Counted from the stretch's first letter, positions 16,823 through 25,556 are shown. The stretch is DNA of 64,000 nt from Firmicutes bacterium HGW-Firmicutes-15 (GCA_002840245.1 PHAA01000005.1:1-64000), one strand, 5' to 3'. Notes: generated by a model not told the origin, from the letters alone. Numbers and translations are program-made.

Positions 16823-17662
16823 CTAGCGGGATTTCAATTTGATGAAGAGGGTTAAGAGGAAGAATGCTGCCGAGCACAATACGATGGTTGCTCCCGTAGC
16901 AGTACCCCAATAATAGGATAAGAGAAGTCCGGCTAGACCGGAGAGTAGGGCAATGCTGACCGAAAATAGGTGATACTGCCTCATATCGTGGGATATATTA
17001 CGGGCGGAAGCGGCCGGTAAAATTAAGAGGGAATTGATAATTAGTAAGCCTACCCACTGAATAGAAATAGTTACAATTACTGCCATGATGATACTGAAAA
17101 GAATTTCCAATAGGCGGACATTGGAGCCTCGGCTACGGGCTAGGGATGGGTTAATGCTTACCAGCAGCAGCTGATTGAACATAAATACCCAAAAAACCAA
17201 AACTCCCAGCACGAGGAAAACCAGCATCAGCAATTCGTTTGGACTAATACTTAAGAGGTCACCGATAAGAAAACGGGAGTATTTTGTAAAACCACCCGAG
17301 CGGGATAGGATGACGATTCCCAGAGCCACTGCAGTAGCCGAAAATACTCCGATGATGGTATCCGGAGAAGAAGTACTTGATGCTTTAACAATGGATATTC
17401 CTATAGCCAGGAGGATGGAGAAGGCCAGCATGGCCCATAATGGGTCGGACATTCCCAGGATAACACCAATAGCAATCCCGGTAAGAGCAGAATGACCTAG
17501 GGCATCCGAGAAGAAGGCCATTTTATTATTAACAACCATCGTTCCTAAAATACCGAACAGGGGGGTTACTAGCAGGACGGCCAAGAGGGCATTCTGCATG
17601 AAGATGTGGGTGGCCCATTCAAACGGAAGCAATTGGGGTATCCAGGTATAGTAAATAGCCAC
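16823..17662 (-). CDS. znuB: Zinc ABC transporter permease
   Basis: 279 residues with about eight membrane helices in the ABC-3 family pattern. Typical marks are FFSDALGHSALTGIAIG (~50-66), the coupling-helix region, and VGLLIINSLLILPAASARN (~205-223). The GTG start overlaps the last base of the ATPase stop (TAGTG), showing translational coupling. It forms the membrane channel of the zinc importer with the ATPase upstream and the lipoprotein downstream. Confidence 0.9.
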   Translation of the reverse strand: MAIYYTWIPQLLPFEWATHIFMQNALLAVLLVTPLFGILGTMVVNNKMAFFSDALGHSALTGIAIGVILGMSDPLWAMLAFSILLAIGISIVKASSTSSPDTIIGVFSATAVALGIVILSRSGGFTKYSRFLIGDLLSISPNELLMLVFLVLGVLVFWVFMFNQLLLVSINPSLARSRGSNVRLLEILFSIIMAVIVTISIQWVGLLIINSLLILPAASARNISHDMRQYHLFSVSIALLSGLAGLLLSYYWGTATGATIVLCSAAFFLLTLFIKLKSR

Positions 17663-18468
17663 TATTGATTCCTGCCTCCTTCTTTAGGGTCTATACAAGT
17701 TGCTTCGCTTAATACACGGCCAAAGGTCTGAATGACTTTTTCGTTGTTGAAAACGACTGCCGGAGTACCTACACATTGCACGGTTTGGTTTAAAAAAACT
17801 ACCCGGTCGGCATATTGGGCCACCAGTTTTAAATCGTGGGAAACCAGGATGATTGAGAGATCATATTGCAGGCGCAGATCAGCCACCTTACGGAAAAACA
17901 TTTCCATACCCAGCTGGTCTATGCCGGAAACCGGCTCGTCTAAGAGTAAGAGATCAGGCAATGGATCTAGGGCTAAGGCCAGAAGAATGCGCTGTAACTC
18001 TCCTCCCGACAAATCTCCCAGGCGGCGGTCAATTAGTTTTTCAGCTTGCATCCGAGAAAGAATTTCCCGGGTATGTTCCCTTAGCTTGCGTGCATGGGTC
18101 AGCCATACCGGGATACTGCTGCGGCTGGCGGCAAAGAGATCCAAGACGCTTAAGGGTGATCCGGCATCAAAATCCAGCCGTTGAGGCACATAGCCAATTA
18201 TGGGCTTTCCCGTATGGCGGTCATTGTAGTCCAGGTATTTTAATTCTCCGCGATGAGGGATTTCTCCCAAAATAGCTTTCAGGAGCGTGCTCTTTCCGGC
18301 TCCATTGGGGCCAATCAGGGCGGTCAGTTCCCCGCAATGGATATGTAGATTGATGTCTTTGAGAATTTCTGTATTACCGCGAGTCACATCGAAATTTTCG
18401 ATTTTAGTACAGCACAATCCGCAGAAATGGTTTTTGGCCTGGTATTCGCGGTCGAGATTTATCCTCAT
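17662..18468 (-). CDS. znuC: Zinc ABC transporter ATP-binding protein
   Basis: 268 residues from ATG 18468 (GAGGC upstream); a TTG six codons earlier is less well placed. Walker A is GPNGAGKST (~60), signature LSGGELQR (~155), Walker B LLLLDEP and the switch SHD. The N-terminal CGLCCTKIEN is a feature I recall in clostridial ZnuC proteins. It is the first gene of the minus-strand znuCBA-zur group and powers the import. Confidence 0.9.
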   Translation of the reverse strand: MRINLDREYQAKNHFCGLCCTKIENFDVTRGNTEILKDINLHIHCGELTALIGPNGAGKSTLLKAILGEIPHRGELKYLDYNDRHTGKPIIGYVPQRLDFDAGSPLSVLDLFAASRSSIPVWLTHARKLREHTREILSRMQAEKLIDRRLGDLSGGELQRILLALALDPLPDLLLLDEPVSGIDQLGMEMFFRKVADLRLQYDLSIILVSHDLKLVAQYADRVVFLNQTVQCVGTPAVVFNNEKVIQTFGRVLSEATCIDPKEGGRNQ

Positions 18469-18686
18469 TATTTGAGCCTCTTTCAACTTTTTTCATTAAA
18501 ATTCACTATATGTTAATATACAAAGCACATACAAATTATCAGTTTTTTTGGTCGGAAAGAAAAAACTATTAATAATTCTATATGATTATAGAGTCGCGTT
18601 GTCAAGTGATGTGGACGAGGGTCAGGCCTGACCTCCGGCCCTTGTCGATTCTTGCCAGTTACCATCTTTATTATACTGCAAGAATA

Positions 18687-18820
18687 TGGATTTCCCTAAA
18701 CAATGTGTTATATTGTTTTCCAAAAAGGAGTGGAGGGGAACTTTTGAAGGTTGCAGTAGTGGATGGCCAAGGAGGCGGGATAGGAAGAATTATCCTCGAA
18801 AAGCTGTGCTAAGAGATGAG
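18687..18820 (+). pseudogene. Truncated duplicate of the DUF3842 gene start
   Basis: About 130 bases here, from TGGATTTCCCTAAACAATGT through the ribosome site GGAGTGGAGGGGAA and TTG start (18744), are nearly identical to 22165-22294. That second site is the upstream region and first ~22 codons of the DUF3842 gene. Here the frame reads LKVAVVDGQGGGIGRIILEKLC and stops at 18810-18812. It is a non-functional fragment left by duplication or recombination, sitting just beyond the end of the [FeFe] hydrogenase operon. Confidence 0.85.
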
Positions 18821-18905
18821 ACGGTTCTCTGTCACAATCCTTCAAACAGTATGCGGCCTGGATGGAACCAGACCGCAGATCTAAAATAACATTTGCAAGT
18901 TTTAA

Positions 18906-19565
18906 TCAGTCAGCTTCCTTTAGCTCAGCAAACCATTTGGCGTTATGATGCGCACTGATTTCAGCATCAATATAACCATCCAGCATCATAGAAGAAAATT
19001 CTACTCTGGATTTAGGATGGATGGCTGCCAGGAAGAAATGGCCACCGACCAATAATATCATAATCATAGCCGTCCAAAAATGAATATCATAACAAAAACC
19101 AAGAAATGCAGCAGGTAGACTGTGACGCCATAACCACATGGGGAAGCCGGTTAATATAATCAGTATACAACCGAAAATTATCATCCAGCCCAACATTTTT
19201 TGGCCAGCGTTGTATTTATCCTGGGGAGGAGCTTCATCAACCTTTATAAAGGGTATATATCCGCCCATTACTTTTAACCATTGAAAATCTTCTTTGGAAA
19301 AGTTAGATATGGTGTCGATGAAGCGGGAAAACCTATCAAAATTTAATAGGATGTAGAGAGCAGGGCCGACCGTAAAAACAACTCCTGCCCATCTGTGTAT
19401 AAGCGAAGCATTGGCGAAACCGCCAAATATATTGCCTATGATATCAATATTCCAGTAAAAAGCAATTCCAGTCAGACCAAGAATAGTAAAAGCTATTAGA
19501 TGTACCCAATGCATGGTCCTGGTTTGGGTGCCATGTTTTAAGACCTTTCCTTTGATATTGCTCAT
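18906..19565 (-). CDS. Cytochrome b subunit of [FeFe] hydrogenase (HydC/FdhC-like)
   Basis: 219 residues with four membrane helices and haem-ligand histidines, including H19 in RTMHWVHLIAF, a histidine in SLIHRWAG and two in FWTAMIMILLVGGHFFLAAIHP. This is the di-haem cytochrome b561 family that passes electrons between a periplasmic-side hydrogenase or formate dehydrogenase and the quinone pool. It follows the small subunit by 17 bases in the same operon. In fatty-acid oxidising syntrophs such a module lets electrons from menaquinone leave as H2. Confidence 0.85.
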   Translation of the reverse strand: MSNIKGKVLKHGTQTRTMHWVHLIAFTILGLTGIAFYWNIDIIGNIFGGFANASLIHRWAGVVFTVGPALYILLNFDRFSRFIDTISNFSKEDFQWLKVMGGYIPFIKVDEAPPQDKYNAGQKMLGWMIIFGCILIILTGFPMWLWRHSLPAAFLGFCYDIHFWTAMIMILLVGGHFFLAAIHPKSRVEFSSMMLDGYIDAEISAHHNAKWFAELKEAD

Positions 19566-19581
19566 TGATTCCCCTCCCTAA

Positions 19582-19941
19582 TTATGCAGCTTCATTTTGC
19601 TTGCTTTTCAATTCAGTTATGAAATTCGGGATGTCCTTGCCATATTTGGTATGAAGCAAATGATGGGCCTTTTCGCTAACCGGCTTTACTTCACCGGGAG
19701 AGAGAAAATCCTTGTAAATCTGAGCTATTTCTGGATTTTCATGAGATTTTCTAATGGCCATCTTCTCATCCAATGCATACAGTCCGGCTGCTCTTTTTTC
19801 AATATAGTCAGTACTTGCAGCAAAAGCATCAAATCCTAACTTGCTAAAAGCACCCAGAAATATAGCCGAGACGGTCAGCATTCCAGCTCCTTTAAAAAAC
19901 TGCCGTCTGGTCATGCCTTCTCTTTCGCCAAAAAACTTCAT
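19582..19941 (-). CDS. [FeFe] hydrogenase small subunit with Tat signal
   Basis: 119 residues from ATG 19941, which has GGAGGGAAAT upstream. A longer reading from 19992 would run into the large-subunit gene. The N-terminus MTRRQFFKGAGML is a twin-arginine signal followed by a hydrophobic segment ending at AFAA. The rest (KMAIRKSHENPEIAQIYKDFL and LLHTKYG) matches the Fe-hydrogenase small subunit (HydB of Desulfovibrio type). The complex is therefore exported folded to the outer face of the membrane, next to the cytochrome b encoded downstream. Confidence 0.88.
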   Translation of the reverse strand: MKFFGEREGMTRRQFFKGAGMLTVSAIFLGAFSKLGFDAFAASTDYIEKRAAGLYALDEKMAIRKSHENPEIAQIYKDFLSPGEVKPVSEKAHHLLHTKYGKDIPNFITELKSKQNEAA

Positions 19942-19954
19942 TTTTATTTCCCTC

Positions 19955-21118
19955 CTAATGCATTTCTCTTCGGATGGGCTGCCCACCACCATTTATACAT
20001 CCTCCAGGACAGTTCATAACTTCTATAAAATGATATTTGCTTCGACCTGCCAGTACATCTTCTATAAGCTTATCCACATGTTTGGTTCCAGTTACAATTG
20101 CTACATTTACTGGCAGAGCTTTGCCCAGAGCCTTAACTGGTATTTCTACGCTGGCTTCCCTGACGGACTGAAGGCCTCTGACTGCCTTCAAGTCAACTTC
20201 ATCTAATGTACTCCCACTCAATATTTCATAGGCGGTTCTCAGGGCCGCTTCCATGACGCCTCCGCTTACTCCAAATATGGTGGCCGCTCCAGTCGAAGCT
20301 CCGATGAACTTATCGGCTTCTTCAGCCGGTAACTTGTTAAAATCAATCCCCTTCTCCTTGATCAAGGCTGCCAATTCGCGGGTGGTTATTACGGCGTCAA
20401 CATCCTGGTATCCGCTGGATATAAATTCAGGACGGTTGCACTCGGCTTTTTTAGCCGTGCAGGGCATTACTGATACCGAATAAATATTTGCCGGATTTAC
20501 ATTAAGCTTGGTAGGCAAATAGGTCTTGGATATCGCGCCAAACATCTGTTGAGGAGATTTGGCAGTAGATAGATAGGGAATAATTTTAGGATACTTGTCC
20601 TCTGCGTACTTAATCCAAGCCGGGCAACAGGAGGTAAACTGAGGTAAGGGTCCCTTGTTCTCATAGCCTTTCACCCCCAAGGCACCATATACACGGCCAA
20701 TTAATTCAGTCCCTTCCTCCATAATGGTGAGGTCGGCTGTAAACTCGGTATCATATACCTTCTTGAATCCTAGTCTCCTTAAAGCTGCATACATCTTGTT
20801 CTTGACATTCGTTCCCGGCTCCAGGCCAAATTCTTCTCCCAGTGCCACTCTGACTGCCGGAGCTTCCTGAACAATTACGAATTTACTGGGATCAGCCAGC
20901 GCCTTTTTAACCAGGTCAACCATACTGGCATCCTCGATTCTGCCAAAAGGACAGTTTATTAAGCATTGCCCACAATTGATACAAAGATTATGGTCGATTT
21001 TGTGCCTCTGTCCTAACAGCCCACTAATTGCGCCCGTGGGACATATAGAAGTGCAATGATCACAGGCTCTACAATCACTGGTTACATTAATAATACCTTG
21101 GGTTAATACTGTACTCAT
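19955..21118 (-). CDS. hydA: [FeFe] hydrogenase large (catalytic) subunit
   Basis: 387 residues. Two ferredoxin motifs (CRACDHCTSICP, CINCGQCLINCP) precede the H-cluster domain. All three H-cluster signatures are intact: TSCCPAW (~165), MPCTAKKAE (~220) and EVMNCPGGCINGGGQP (~365). The short C-terminus, with the remaining part on a separate small subunit, is the Desulfovibrio-type dimer; the Tat signal on the partner carries both out. It makes or consumes H2. The accessory HydEFG genes are not in this window. The operon has a long leader containing a MITE and, ~640 bases up, a Moco-type riboswitch. Confidence 0.95.
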   Translation of the reverse strand: MSTVLTQGIINVTSDCRACDHCTSICPTGAISGLLGQRHKIDHNLCINCGQCLINCPFGRIEDASMVDLVKKALADPSKFVIVQEAPAVRVALGEEFGLEPGTNVKNKMYAALRRLGFKKVYDTEFTADLTIMEEGTELIGRVYGALGVKGYENKGPLPQFTSCCPAWIKYAEDKYPKIIPYLSTAKSPQQMFGAISKTYLPTKLNVNPANIYSVSVMPCTAKKAECNRPEFISSGYQDVDAVITTRELAALIKEKGIDFNKLPAEEADKFIGASTGAATIFGVSGGVMEAALRTAYEILSGSTLDEVDLKAVRGLQSVREASVEIPVKALGKALPVNVAIVTGTKHVDKLIEDVLAGRSKYHFIEVMNCPGGCINGGGQPIRREMH

Positions 21119-21188
21119 ATCTTTCCTCCTTTGATGCAGTACTGTAAATTATTAGGCTAAGTCATAACACCTCCTGTTCATAGGTTGG

Positions 21189-21346
21189 TACACTGTTAAC
21201 CCTAATTCTGTGTTTTATTCGGCGAGATAAATTTTTGTAGGACAAGGCGGAGGATTGAGTAATACTGTATGTATTGCGATTGACGACAACGCAGTCATAC
21301 GAAAATTTAACCGACGAGAACATATAGAATTAGGGTTAACAGTGTA
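21189..21346. mobile_element. MITE, 158 bp with long terminal inverted repeats
   Basis: TACACTGTTAACCCTAATTCT at the left end is mirrored as AGAATTAGGGTTAACAGTGTA at the right. The arms stay complementary deeper in (ATAAATTTTTGTAGGAC against GTCATACGAAAATTTAA), leaving a short central part. There is no reading frame. It sits in the leader of the [FeFe] hydrogenase operon, so it can affect the distance or folding of that leader. Confidence 0.8.
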
Positions 21347-21521
21347 CTAACAACCCCTATAAAAATTGACCTATGCAACCATCTCCTGCTGCATTTCGAC
21401 CTCCCCCTCATTAAGATGCATCAAGCAAATGAGTATATAAGCTCCATTTGGAGCGTTGTTTGAGATAGACCCGCCAAACTAGGACTTTGACGGGTTAAAT
21501 AAAAATTTGGGGGGACTAGAA

Positions 21522-21573
21522 CAAAAAAACCACGAAAGCGTTACCCCTAGGGGCAAACCTTCGTGGTTTTGTT
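21522..21573 (-). terminator. Strong hairpin terminator in the hydrogenase leader
   Basis: AAACCACGAA and TTCGTGGTTT pair around an inner CCCCTAGGGG stem. On the minus strand the hairpin is followed by a run of T. It stands between the riboswitch and the hydrogenase gene. Confidence 0.7.
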
Positions 21574-21757
21574 CACATATTAAAACAAGTAAATAAAAAA
21601 TAATTTTAGCACTATTCTAAATGCTATATTTAAAATGCTAAGCCGCTGCAATTAAGGTTTCATACCTTTACTTGCAATTAGCAGCTGTTTTCTTTCCAAT
21701 CATCATGATAGGTTCAGTAATAGTTGACCCACCTACCCGATCAGGCCAATAAATATA

Positions 21758-21915
21758 CAAAAAGCCAGACCCTGTGTAAAGGTCTGGTAAAAAGGCCACA
21801 ACAATTAAGCCTTTCTAGCTTCCCCTTTCCACACTGGGAGGTGCAACCGTTTCCCGTTACACCCTATAGGTCTCAGAACCATCGATACAACTTTAGGTCA
21901 TGAGACTCGGAGACT
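21758..21915 (-). ncRNA. Moco-type riboswitch (copy A) with terminator
   Basis: Read on the minus strand, the order CTCCGAGTCTC, GACCTAAAG, GAGACCTATAGGGTG, ACGGGAAACGG, GCACCTCCCAG and GGAAAGGGG matches the Moco RNA motif (molybdenum or tungsten cofactor sensing). A terminator follows at 21758-21787: CCAGACC and GGTCTGG, then CTTTTTG. The nearest downstream gene on this strand is the [FeFe] hydrogenase, 640 bases away. Family assignment is by consensus from memory; which cofactor it binds cannot be told from sequence alone. Confidence 0.8.
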
Positions 21916-22221
21916 AAAGACTAATAATTAATTACTAGTTTATACTAGTGTGATTCTACACCGCATCTTTAATTTGTGCAATAGATATATTTTGTGATTT
22001 ATTCCAGGCTGGAAGAACCGGGAAGAGAAGCAAGGAAATCTTAGAGGGCATTTTGCCCTTTATGATTCTGCGATCATTCCCAATATTGATGAGATATAAT
22101 AATTTTGCTTTGCTTTTTATTAATCATGTGAGGTTCATTATTTCATTGCCAAGGTAGATATGCGTGGATTTCCCTAAACAATGTGTTATACTGTTGTCCA
22201 AAAAGGAGTGGAGGGGAAGTT

Positions 22222-22638
22222 TTGAAGGTTGCGGTAGTGGATGGGCAGGGAGGCGGGATAGGGAGAATTATCGTCGAAAAGCTGCGCCAGGAAATGAGAG
22301 ATGACTGCCATATAATTGGATTGGGAACCAATGCTGTGGCCACTTCCCTGATGTTAAAAGCCGGTGCCAATGAGGGAGCCAGTGGTGAAAATGCGGTGGC
22401 TTACTGTGCAGCAAGAGTTGATGTGATTGTAGGCTCTATTGCCATTATTGCTGCCAATTCTTTTTCGGGTGAACTCACCCCGCGTATGGCAGAGGCGATT
22501 GCTTCGGCCGATGCAGTCAAGGTACTTATTCCCCTTAACCGCTACGGCATAGAAATCAGCGGGGTGGTTGATGAGCCCTTGCCCTTGCAAGTTGCTAATT
22601 TGGTTAGTCGGGTGAGGCAGATATATAATAAGCGGTGA
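22222..22638 (+). CDS. DUF3842 family protein
   Basis: 138 residues from TTG 22222, which has GGAGTGGAGGGG upstream. The longer frame from 22183 runs through the ribosome site. The start LKVAVVDGQGGGIGRII has a glycine-rich loop like a nucleotide-binding Rossmann fold, and IIAANSFSGELTPRMAEAI is a second conserved block. DUF3842 is an anaerobe-associated family of unknown function, often near metal or electron-transfer genes. It heads the FmdE / CooT-DUF4198 / ECF group. A truncated copy of its 5' end lies at 18687-18820. Confidence 0.85.
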   Translation: MKVAVVDGQGGGIGRIIVEKLRQEMRDDCHIIGLGTNAVATSLMLKAGANEGASGENAVAYCAARVDVIVGSIAIIAANSFSGELTPRMAEAIASADAVKVLIPLNRYGIEISGVVDEPLPLQVANLVSRVRQIYNKR

Positions 22639-22683
22639 ATATGCTTGTAAATAGTTTATATATGGAAAGGTGGGAGAAGATAA

Positions 22684-23268
22684 ATGTGTAAAAATATGCC
22701 GCCTATGGAGTTGGCGATACAATTTCACGGGCATATCTGTCCGGGCCTCCTAATGGGTATTCGGGTAGCGGAATTTGCGCAAAAGCACTTGGACGTGAGC
22801 CAGGACTATGATGAGGAACTGCTGGCGGTGGTAGAGACCAATTCCTGCGGCGTGGATGCTATCCAAGCCATACTGGGATGCACCTTTGGTAAGGGCAATC
22901 TGATTTTCAAGGACTACGGGAAGAATGTGTATACGATTGCCAGTAGAGACAAGAACCGGGCGGTGCGTATCGCTCAAAAGTTCAAGGATCGTCCCGATCC
23001 AGACTCTGTGCGTTATCGCCAGTTGAACCAAAAAGCAGATTTGACTGATACGGAAGTCAATGAGAAGGAAAACTTGCTCGGGGTAATTTTCGAGAAGATT
23101 ATGAGTATGCCGTTTGAGGAAATATTCAACTGGCAGGAGATAGAATTTGATTTTCCAGAGAAAGCGCAAATATATCCCACTGTTCAATGTGCTCTTTGCG
23201 GGGAAGGGGTTATGGAACCGCGCGCCATTAAGAATGAGCAAGGATATATCTGTCCCACATGTGTATAA
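22684..23268 (+). CDS. FmdE-family protein
   Basis: 194 residues. The N-terminal domain carries the FmdE hallmark FHGHICPGLLMGIRVAE (residues ~14-30), with further cysteines at ETNSCGVDAIQ and LGCTFGKGN. The C-terminus is a CxxC-CxxC zinc ribbon (CALCGEGVM, CPTCV). The family is named for subunit E of molybdenum formylmethanofuran dehydrogenase, but stand-alone copies like this one occur widely and probably bind metal or deliver cofactor. It starts 45 bases after DUF3842 and overlaps the frame before CooT-DUF4198, in an operon with nickel uptake. Confidence 0.87.
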   Translation: MCKNMPPMELAIQFHGHICPGLLMGIRVAEFAQKHLDVSQDYDEELLAVVETNSCGVDAIQAILGCTFGKGNLIFKDYGKNVYTIASRDKNRAVRIAQKFKDRPDPDSVRYRQLNQKADLTDTEVNEKENLLGVIFEKIMSMPFEEIFNWQEIEFDFPEKAQIYPTVQCALCGEGVMEPRAIKNEQGYICPTCV

Positions 23269-23285
23269 AGGATGGAGGTATGAAA

Positions 23286-24086
23286 ATGTGTGAAGCCAAC
23301 GTTTATATCAACCGAAGCGGGCAGGAGGAACTGCTCATGGAGAGTGTAGATCGGATAGTTCCGGGAGAAGATCACAGTATTTTTATGGAAAACATCTTTG
23401 GTGAACGCCGGGTAATCAAAGCTCGAATCAGGGAAATGGAACTAGTGCATCATCGTATCATTCTGGAGGAGATAAGGGAGGCATCTGAAAGCCGACATTT
23501 GGAGTTGTGGTTGGAACCGGACACGAATCATGGCCATTTCCATCCCGGGGAAGAAGTTAGCTTGAAGCTGCATAAGGGCTATAACATGTGTATTGACAGT
23601 GAAGCTGGATTTTCCGTTCTGCAGGCGTTTTTGGTTAATGAAGGGGTGTTAGAAGAGGTCGATATGCATGACCATCACGGAACGATGGAGATAGGTATAA
23701 ATCAGAAGTTAGATGGGTTGGTGCAGGTATATGTGAGGGAGCAAGGGGATCAAGAGAGATATGCCATCACCCTGGTAGAGGTTGGACATCATCACCATCA
23801 TGGTATGAAGCCAGCTGGTCTTCCTCTGGAAATTGTTCCCTGCGACTACAGCCATGCGCGCTTGGGAGAAAACTACGAGATACAGGTGTTGAAAGAAGGA
23901 CAGCCCCTGGCCGGAGTAGAAGTGCGGGTGACCTATAGCAGCACCCAGAACCGGGATTATCCGCACCGCTTAACGACAGATGAAGAGGGTCGGGCGAAGT
24001 TGTTTCTTACCGCCCGTGGCAATTATTTGTTTTCGGTGAGTGATGACAACATCATTAGTACTTTTACTCTTATAAAAAGTTTTTAA
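23286..24086 (+). CDS. CooT nickel-binding domain fused to DUF4198
   Basis: 266 residues. The start is ATG 23286 (MCEANVYI), eight bases after GGAGG. This puts Cys2 where CooT carries its nickel ligand; the upstream ATGs at 23259 and 23280 would displace it. Residues 1-65 are CooT (SVDRIVPGEDHSIFMENIFGERRVIKARI). Residues ~70-266 hold a DUF4198-type beta domain (FHPGEEVSLKL, PLAGVEVRVTYSS, EGRAKLFLTARG) with His-rich insertions DMHDHHGT and GHHHHHG. DUF4198 proteins accompany nickel ECF transporters. The fusion points to nickel storage or delivery for the hydrogenase made 10 kb downstream. Confidence 0.85.
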   Translation: MCEANVYINRSGQEELLMESVDRIVPGEDHSIFMENIFGERRVIKARIREMELVHHRIILEEIREASESRHLELWLEPDTNHGHFHPGEEVSLKLHKGYNMCIDSEAGFSVLQAFLVNEGVLEEVDMHDHHGTMEIGINQKLDGLVQVYVREQGDQERYAITLVEVGHHHHHGMKPAGLPLEIVPCDYSHARLGENYEIQVLKEGQPLAGVEVRVTYSSTQNRDYPHRLTTDEEGRAKLFLTARGNYLFSVSDDNIISTFTLIKSF

Positions 24087-24427
24087 ATAACTCGGAGTCA
24101 TACTCGAGGTATTATGAATTTGAACGAAATGAGTCAGAGAACGTCCCATAAATTATTTTAAAAAAATTTTATTAAAAAAAGGAATAATAAAAGTTGATAG
24201 CGAATAACTAAAAATAATGTGAGCTATGAAGGCGCACGCTAATAACATGGACTCTAGAATTAATTTAAGAAACATTATTACCATGAAGGTATTGGCTGTC
24301 TGAAGACTGCCATAATTTTTCATGGTTTTTTTGTGCTTGAAATATGCTTAAGCAGAGCAGGGTATGTTTTCGAAAAAACCAAAATTTACACCCTTCATGG
24401 GTTACTTTTTGTAGAGGAGTTGGTAAA
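24087..24427 (+). promoter_or_regulatory. Leader of the ECF transporter operon with attenuator-like hairpin
   Basis: No gene. CCATGAA (24281-24287) and TTCATGG (24319-24325) enclose an inner stem (GGCTGTC, GACTGCC) and are followed by TTTTTTT, a classic terminator 95 bases before the CbiM start. A terminator there suggests regulated read-through. I do not recognise the upstream part (24120-24280) as a known riboswitch. Confidence 0.55.
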
Positions 24428-25483
24428 ATGCACATGGCGGATGCTTTGATTTCACCTCTCGTAGGTGGAACTATGTGGGTTGTTACTGCCGGAGTCGCGG
24501 CCTATTCGATGAAAAAAATTAAGAATGATATGGATGAAAAGAAAATACCATTAATGGGCGTAATGGGAGCTTTTATTTTTGCTGCCCAGATGATTAATTT
24601 TACAATCCCTGGTACCGGTTCAAGTGGTCACCTTGGAGGCGGTATGTTGCTTGCCATTCTACTTGGCCCTTATGCCGGATTTCTTACTATGGCTTCGGTT
24701 CTTTTTATTCAAGCCTTGTTCTTTGCGGATGGGGGCTTCTTGGCCTATGGCTGTAATGTATTTAATCTTGGCTTTTTCACTTGCTTTGTTGCTTATCCAT
24801 TTATTTACAAATGGTTTACACGCAAGGGATATTCTAAAAAAAGCATTATGACTGCATCGATGATTTCTGCACTTATTGGGCTACAGTTGGGGGCATTTAG
24901 CGTAGTGATTGAAACTCTATTATCTGGAAAGACTGAGTTACCATTTGGAACCTTTGTTTTGCTAATGCAGCCCATTCATCTTGGTATTGGTGTGGTGGAA
25001 GGACTTGTTACAGCAGCGATTGTTTCATTTATTTGGCAGGCTCGACCGGAAATTATTGAAAAATCTGCTTCGGGAGACGCTCTGGGCAGTGTCTCGATAA
25101 AAAGAGTTTTAACTACTCTAGCAATAGCAGTGCTTATTGTCGGCAGCTCGCTTTCGTGGTTTGCTTCAGCAAATCCTGATGGTTTAGAATGGTCCATGAT
25201 GAAAACTGCAGGAATAGCTGAACTTGAAGCTCCAGATGGAATTCATAAGACCCTGTCATCATTCCAAAGTGAGACGGCATTTTTACCCGGTTACGGCTTT
25301 AAGAGTGCTGAGAATGAACCTGAAGAGAGTACTGGCTCCGAGGAGGCATGGCCGGCTGTAAGTGTTGGCACCAGCGTTTCCGGGCTGGTTGGCAGTGCGT
25401 CAACACTTATCCTGGCGGCTCTTACAGGCTTAATCATTAGTATGTATAAAAGAAGAAGCAGCACCAGAAATATAGAAGCCTAA
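24428..25483 (+). CDS. nikM: ECF nickel/cobalt transporter substrate subunit (CbiM/NikM with NikN-like C-terminus)
   Basis: 351 residues from ATG 24428, set by GAGGAG upstream and by the required opening MHMADALISP, where the second-residue His is a metal ligand. Residues ~1-215 are the seven-helix CbiM/NikM core with HLGGGMLLAILLGPYAGF and GCNVFNLGFF. The C-terminal part (SSLSWFASANPDGLEWSM, GFKSAENEPEES, ILAALTGLIIS) is the NikN/PDGLE extension. The nearby CooT-DUF4198 and [NiFe] hydrogenase favour nickel over cobalt (inference). Confidence 0.88.
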   Translation: MHMADALISPLVGGTMWVVTAGVAAYSMKKIKNDMDEKKIPLMGVMGAFIFAAQMINFTIPGTGSSGHLGGGMLLAILLGPYAGFLTMASVLFIQALFFADGGFLAYGCNVFNLGFFTCFVAYPFIYKWFTRKGYSKKSIMTASMISALIGLQLGAFSVVIETLLSGKTELPFGTFVLLMQPIHLGIGVVEGLVTAAIVSFIWQARPEIIEKSASGDALGSVSIKRVLTTLAIAVLIVGSSLSWFASANPDGLEWSMMKTAGIAELEAPDGIHKTLSSFQSETAFLPGYGFKSAENEPEESTGSEEAWPAVSVGTSVSGLVGSASTLILAALTGLIISMYKRRSSTRNIEA

Positions 25484-25556
25484 ATCTTACGCAGGCAGAC
25501 CGAGCAAAGGAAGTAAAGAGCTAGGCTTTCAAAAAGTACGTGATTGAGGCGTTTAA

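Noticed and set aside
18608-18640. GGGTCAGGCCTGACC palindrome as a regulator site for znuCBA
   Set aside because: It does not resemble a Zur box and lies 150 bases upstream of znuC; more likely a dispersed repeat.
24344-25483. The longer nikM frame starting at 24344
   Set aside because: It would add 28 residues before the obligatory MHMAD N-terminus and overlap the terminator tail region.
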